NCBI GenBank assembly: GCA_030674185.1
Contig: CM060307.1
Location: forward strand, 50,582,883 to 50,646,882
From: Monoplex corrugatus
Taxonomy: Eukaryota > Mollusca > Gastropoda > Littorinimorpha > Ranellidae
DNA length: 64,000 nucleotides
Direction of reading: 5' to 3'
Part shown: piece by piece, positions 61,440 to 64,000 of the stretch
Layout of the letters: every line of letters begins with the position of its first letter
How positions within the stretch are numbered: position 1 is the first letter of the stretch
Made by a program: the position numbers and the translations under genes
The notes under the pieces: model-generated
What the model was told of the DNA's origin: nothing
Database searches by the model: none
The model's input: the letters and a program-made list of their open reading frames with translations, nothing else

Positions 61440-62966
61440 GAAGATTTATTTGTGGAAAAAAACAACGTGTACTCATAATCACATCATTCTGCACGTGGGT
61501 GTGCACATTTCTGCAGTATGTTTAGGTCTCAACACTATGTGTTTGAGATATTTTCTTATCACAAAACACTTTAAGTCATGGTCAGTGAGTATCATGTGCA
61601 CTTGAATATCATTTCCAGAGAAACTCTGTCTTACACAGTGTTGAGTAGAAAGGTTCATCAGAGTACTTATTTGTGAAAACAATAAAGAAAGAAAAACAAA
61701 TACAATATCAAAAATTGAATTTCATGCACCCTACTGATCAATTCCCATATTGGCACTGTTTTTTTTTTCTCTTCTCTTTTATTGTGGGTCAGAAATTTTG
61801 CATGCAGCATGCTAAAAAAAATCTTGGAGGTGGTTCATCCACATTAAATAGGCAAATCATCTGCTAAGGCTTCAATGACTTGCCTTTTTCTCCAGTCAAT
61901 GTCCTACTTCAAACTGTTCAATATGAACATTCAAAATTCATTAGGGGCAAGGAGCACACATACACTCTTGTCATACTAAACAGTTTCTGGAATTGCCTTT
62001 TTCCCATGTGTGCGGAGTGGATTTACTACTCTCAACACAGTTACTCGAGAGGAGAACAAATTAAATTACGGGTTACATAACGTAACAGTTGTCAATGCAA
62101 AATCTCTGCCTGCTGGTAGATAATACAAACACCAATTTTCTCTGCTACTATTTGCACTGAAGCACAGGTTATACACACACCAGTTTTCTCTCCTACTCTT
62201 TGCACCAACGCATGGTCAATCCAATATACAGCTTGATTTTATCAAAGAGAAACAATTTCCACATGCAATAATGGAATGGTCAGATAACAGCTGTTAACAG
62301 GAAACACCCAAGGGTGTGGATGGGACCCAGAGCACCAATGCCTCGCCACTCTCCGGACACTCACCTCCCAATGCCAATCGACAGTCATTTCTTCAAGCAA
62401 AGGGGGAGCTGTCCATGCGTTGCATGACCCATTTGGACCTAGTCATCAGTTACCTTGTTTACAAACTGAATAGCAAGGTGGGGAGATGAAAAACCCCGGA
62501 ACATAGCCACACAACAAGCTATTCACTGGTGTGCAAAATGGGCAACAAGTGACTGGCAAGTAAGGCCATGTTGTTCATGACTGACAAGAACTTGACATAA
62601 GCATCATCACACACACGTTCAAACTTCCACTTCTACACAAACCAAACAACACAATTAAACAAGAATTGGGCCAAAAATTCATAACCGATTTGGCTACCTT
62701 AACTTGGAAGCCAGAAAAAAAAAAGACACCCTCCAATTCTGTAAAAATTTCTTTAGCAGACTGCACTAAATATTTCAGACCCACAAAAGAAGTTATTCTT
62801 CCCCTCCCTGCCCCTGCTCTTTGCTCGTGTCGATTGTATCCCCATCCATCACAAAACACCCCCACTTTGTGGAAAACCAGTGGTGGAGTAGCGACTGAGG
62901 TTTGTTCTGGCCAAACAAGATTGGAAACAAGCAAACGTGCGTACACAGAGAGCTAGGACTAGAGCA
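61440..62966 (-). promoter_or_regulatory. ABCF2: Probable 3' UTR / downstream region of ABCF2
   Basis: Sequence following the ABCF2 stop codon on the minus strand. AATAAA on the minus strand occurs at about 61778-61783 and 61445-61450, candidate polyadenylation signals. No transcript end can be fixed. The minus-strand open frame 62946-62575 in this stretch has no recognisable domain. Confidence 0.35.
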
Positions 62967-63092
62967 TCACGGTGCTATAGACTTGGCACGCTCCTTGTGG
63001 GACTGTTTGGTCAGCTTCTCCTTGTAGTCAAAGATGGTTCCATCCCACTTGGAGATGGTCTGCTTCTCACACACCCAGATCTCCTCCGTCAC
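62967..63092 (-). CDS. ABCF2: ABCF2 last coding exon
   Basis: Minus-strand acceptor GCTTTTAG, then [20 protein letters not shown] and [20 protein letters not shown], stop TGA at 62967-62969. This matches the known ABCF2 C-terminal layout by memory, although the last ten residues differ from vertebrate versions. Confidence 0.9.
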   Translation of the reverse strand: MTEEIWVCEKQTISKWDGTIFDYKEKLTKQSHKERAKSIAP

Positions 63093-63686
63093 CTAAAAGC
63101 AACAAGTAGTGTCGTGTTAGTAAAGAAGGCACAGTGCCTGTATCTAACTCTGTGTGAGTCAGAAAGAGAGAGAAAGAGACGGAGAAAGACAGACAGAAAG
63201 AGAGAGACAGAAAGACAAATAAAGAGAGAGAGATATGCGGTCTGTAAGGAAAGAGTGTGTGTGCTGTGTAATTATGATGCACAAATTTTGCAACATGACC
63301 TGCAAAACATAATCAACCAACCTGAAAATATTTTCAATCAATGGTTAATAATGGTACATACAAAGATTTAAATGTTGTCTTCCCATCCCCTCACACAAAC
63401 TAATGCACACATACACGCATGCACACACGCACGCACCCACACACACACACAACAGGGGAAATTCAGTTCCAGTTTCACTCACTTGGAGATGAGCCTAAAG
63501 TCGTGAGACACAAGGATCATGCCACCTTCAAAACTCACTGATGGCCTCAGCCAGAGCATCAATGGTCTCGATGTCCAAGTGATTGGTAGGTTCATCTAGA
63601 AGCAGCAGGTGTGGACACTGCCAGGCCAGCCAAGCGAACGTCACGCGGCAACGCTGACCATCTGACAAGTTGCGTATAGGACACAC
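62967..63686 (-). CDS. ABCF2: ABC-F ATPase ABCF2, C-terminal two exons (partial at the window's right side)
   Basis: ABCF2 is a cytosolic ATPase with two nucleotide-binding domains and no membrane domain; ABC-F proteins act on ribosomes or in translation-related processes. Here the second nucleotide-binding domain is read from the minus strand: [20 protein letters not shown] (ABC signature LSDGQ), [20 protein letters not shown] (Walker B LLLLDEP plus the [12 protein letters not shown] motif), [14 protein letters not shown] (switch His in VSHD), then [20 protein letters not shown] and a basic C-terminus. Upstream exons lie beyond 64000. One extra T near 63533 and one missing base at the 63482 donor break the raw frame. 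Identification as ABCF2 over other ABC-F members rests on the C-terminal [11 protein letters not shown] segment. Confidence 0.88.
63130..63240. repeat. GA-rich simple sequence in the last ABCF2 intron
   Basis: AGAGA and AGACAGA units; the frames across it are Arg/Glu/Lys or Ser/Leu-rich only. Confidence 0.8.
63482..63686 (-). CDS. ABCF2: ABCF2 penultimate exon
   Basis: The acceptor side reads TCTCCAG on the minus strand before GTGTGTCCTATACGC; the exon carries the signature, Walker B and VSHD motifs. In the raw sequence GAGTTTTGAAGG gives EF-stop. Removing one T gives [12 protein letters not shown]. The end reads CTCCAAGTGAGTG; a second G (AAG then GTGAGT) would give a canonical donor in the right phase. 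Confidence 0.85.
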
Positions 63687-63719
63687 CTGGAGAGGAGGAT
63701 AAGAAATTCTTCAAGTGTC

Positions 63720-64000
63720 AGCTGCAACTTTCTTGAAATGACATCGTCATGTTCACAAAATTCCTTGTGCACTAACATCACAGAGGTCATGTGATGGAAA
63801 TGGTCCGAAATAATCATGGCATATGATAGAAATGATCTGAAATAATCATGGCATGAGATGGAAATGATCTGAAATAATCATGGCATGTGATGGAAATGAT
63901 CTGAAATAATCATGGCATGTGATGGAAATGATCGAAATACATGGCATTTGATGGAAATGATCTGAAATAATCATGGCATGTGATGGAAATGATCTGAAAT
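63720..64000. repeat. SINE-like copy with 32-bp minisatellite, running off the window
   Basis: 63720-63800 resembles the 21868 repeat (TTTCTTGAAATGACATCGTC, TTCCTTGTGCACTAACATCA, AGAGGTCATGTGATGG). From about 63793 the block GATGGAAATGATCTGAAATA plus ATCATGGCATGT is repeated about six times to the right edge, with one shortened unit near 63930. Confidence 0.88.

Noticed and set aside
62575..62946. 123-codon minus-strand open frame downstream of the ABCF2 stop codon
   Set aside because: No recognisable domain or splice context; it lies in the probable 3' UTR of ABCF2.
63482..63686. Selenocysteine reading of the in-frame TGA in ABCF2
   Set aside because: ABC-F proteins have no selenocysteine here, and the codons after the TGA are in the wrong frame; a one-base length error explains it better.

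Overview
This is animal (metazoan) nuclear DNA. Two host genes with canonical GT-AG introns can be read from the sequence; the rest is dominated by transposable elements and very long dinucleotide repeats. The retrotransposon families, the short dispersed repeats and the gene structure suggest a mollusc, probably a gastropod. That assignment is inference, because there is no species-diagnostic marker. No rRNA gene, functional tRNA gene, CRISPR array or prokaryotic operon was seen.

Host genes. (1) An eight-exon gene on the + strand (first coding base 38503, stop 57579-57581) encodes the Hsp90 co-chaperone p23 (PTGES3/Sba1 family). All splice phases agree except for one apparently missing base in exon 6. 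(2) The last two coding exons of ABCF2, an ABC-F ATPase, lie on the - strand at 62967-63092 and 63482-63686; the rest of the gene is beyond the right edge. Its penultimate exon shows two single-base length differences from an intact frame. The two genes converge, with their 3' ends about 5.4 kb apart.

Layout. 1-6790: an I-group LINE (endonuclease, RT, RNase H) on the - strand, cut in its endonuclease domain by a + strand element encoding an RT and a restriction-like endonuclease (Hero/R2-like, 2838-6674). The inserted element carries a tRNA-like 3' UTR module and an identical 92-bp segment at both ends. 6.8-13.4 kb: microsatellites, tandem duplications, a SINE-like copy whose interior has expanded into two minisatellites, and a LINE 3' fragment. 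13.6-37.9 kb: three CR1/L2-like LINEs (13.57-16.38 kb on -, 22.3-26.0 kb on + with an uninterrupted 1127-codon ORF, 31.6-34.5 kb on + with a 5'-truncated but open ORF), RTE-like LINEs on the - strand and a short + strand copy, and many short repeats. 38.5-58.3 kb: the p23 gene. Its introns hold a three-level nest (a TIR transposon inside a piggyBac-like element inside a SINE), a hAT-like MITE, TTAA-flanked palindromic MITEs and a 36-bp minisatellite. 58.4-62.9 kb: an RTE fragment, a SINE, two more palindromic MITEs and the ABCF2 3' region. 63.7 kb to the end: a 32-bp minisatellite that grew inside a SINE-like copy.

How it fits together. The host genes are ordinary housekeeping genes. The notable biology is in the mobile DNA: a probable template-jump product of an R2-type RT, non-autonomous TTAA elements folding into nearly perfect hairpins, minisatellites that repeatedly arise inside SINE copies, and LINE 5' ends that repeatedly abut dinucleotide tracts. 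I found no evidence of a new enzymatic or defence system. Several single-base differences at short homopolymers in otherwise conserved exons suggest that some breaks are assembly errors.
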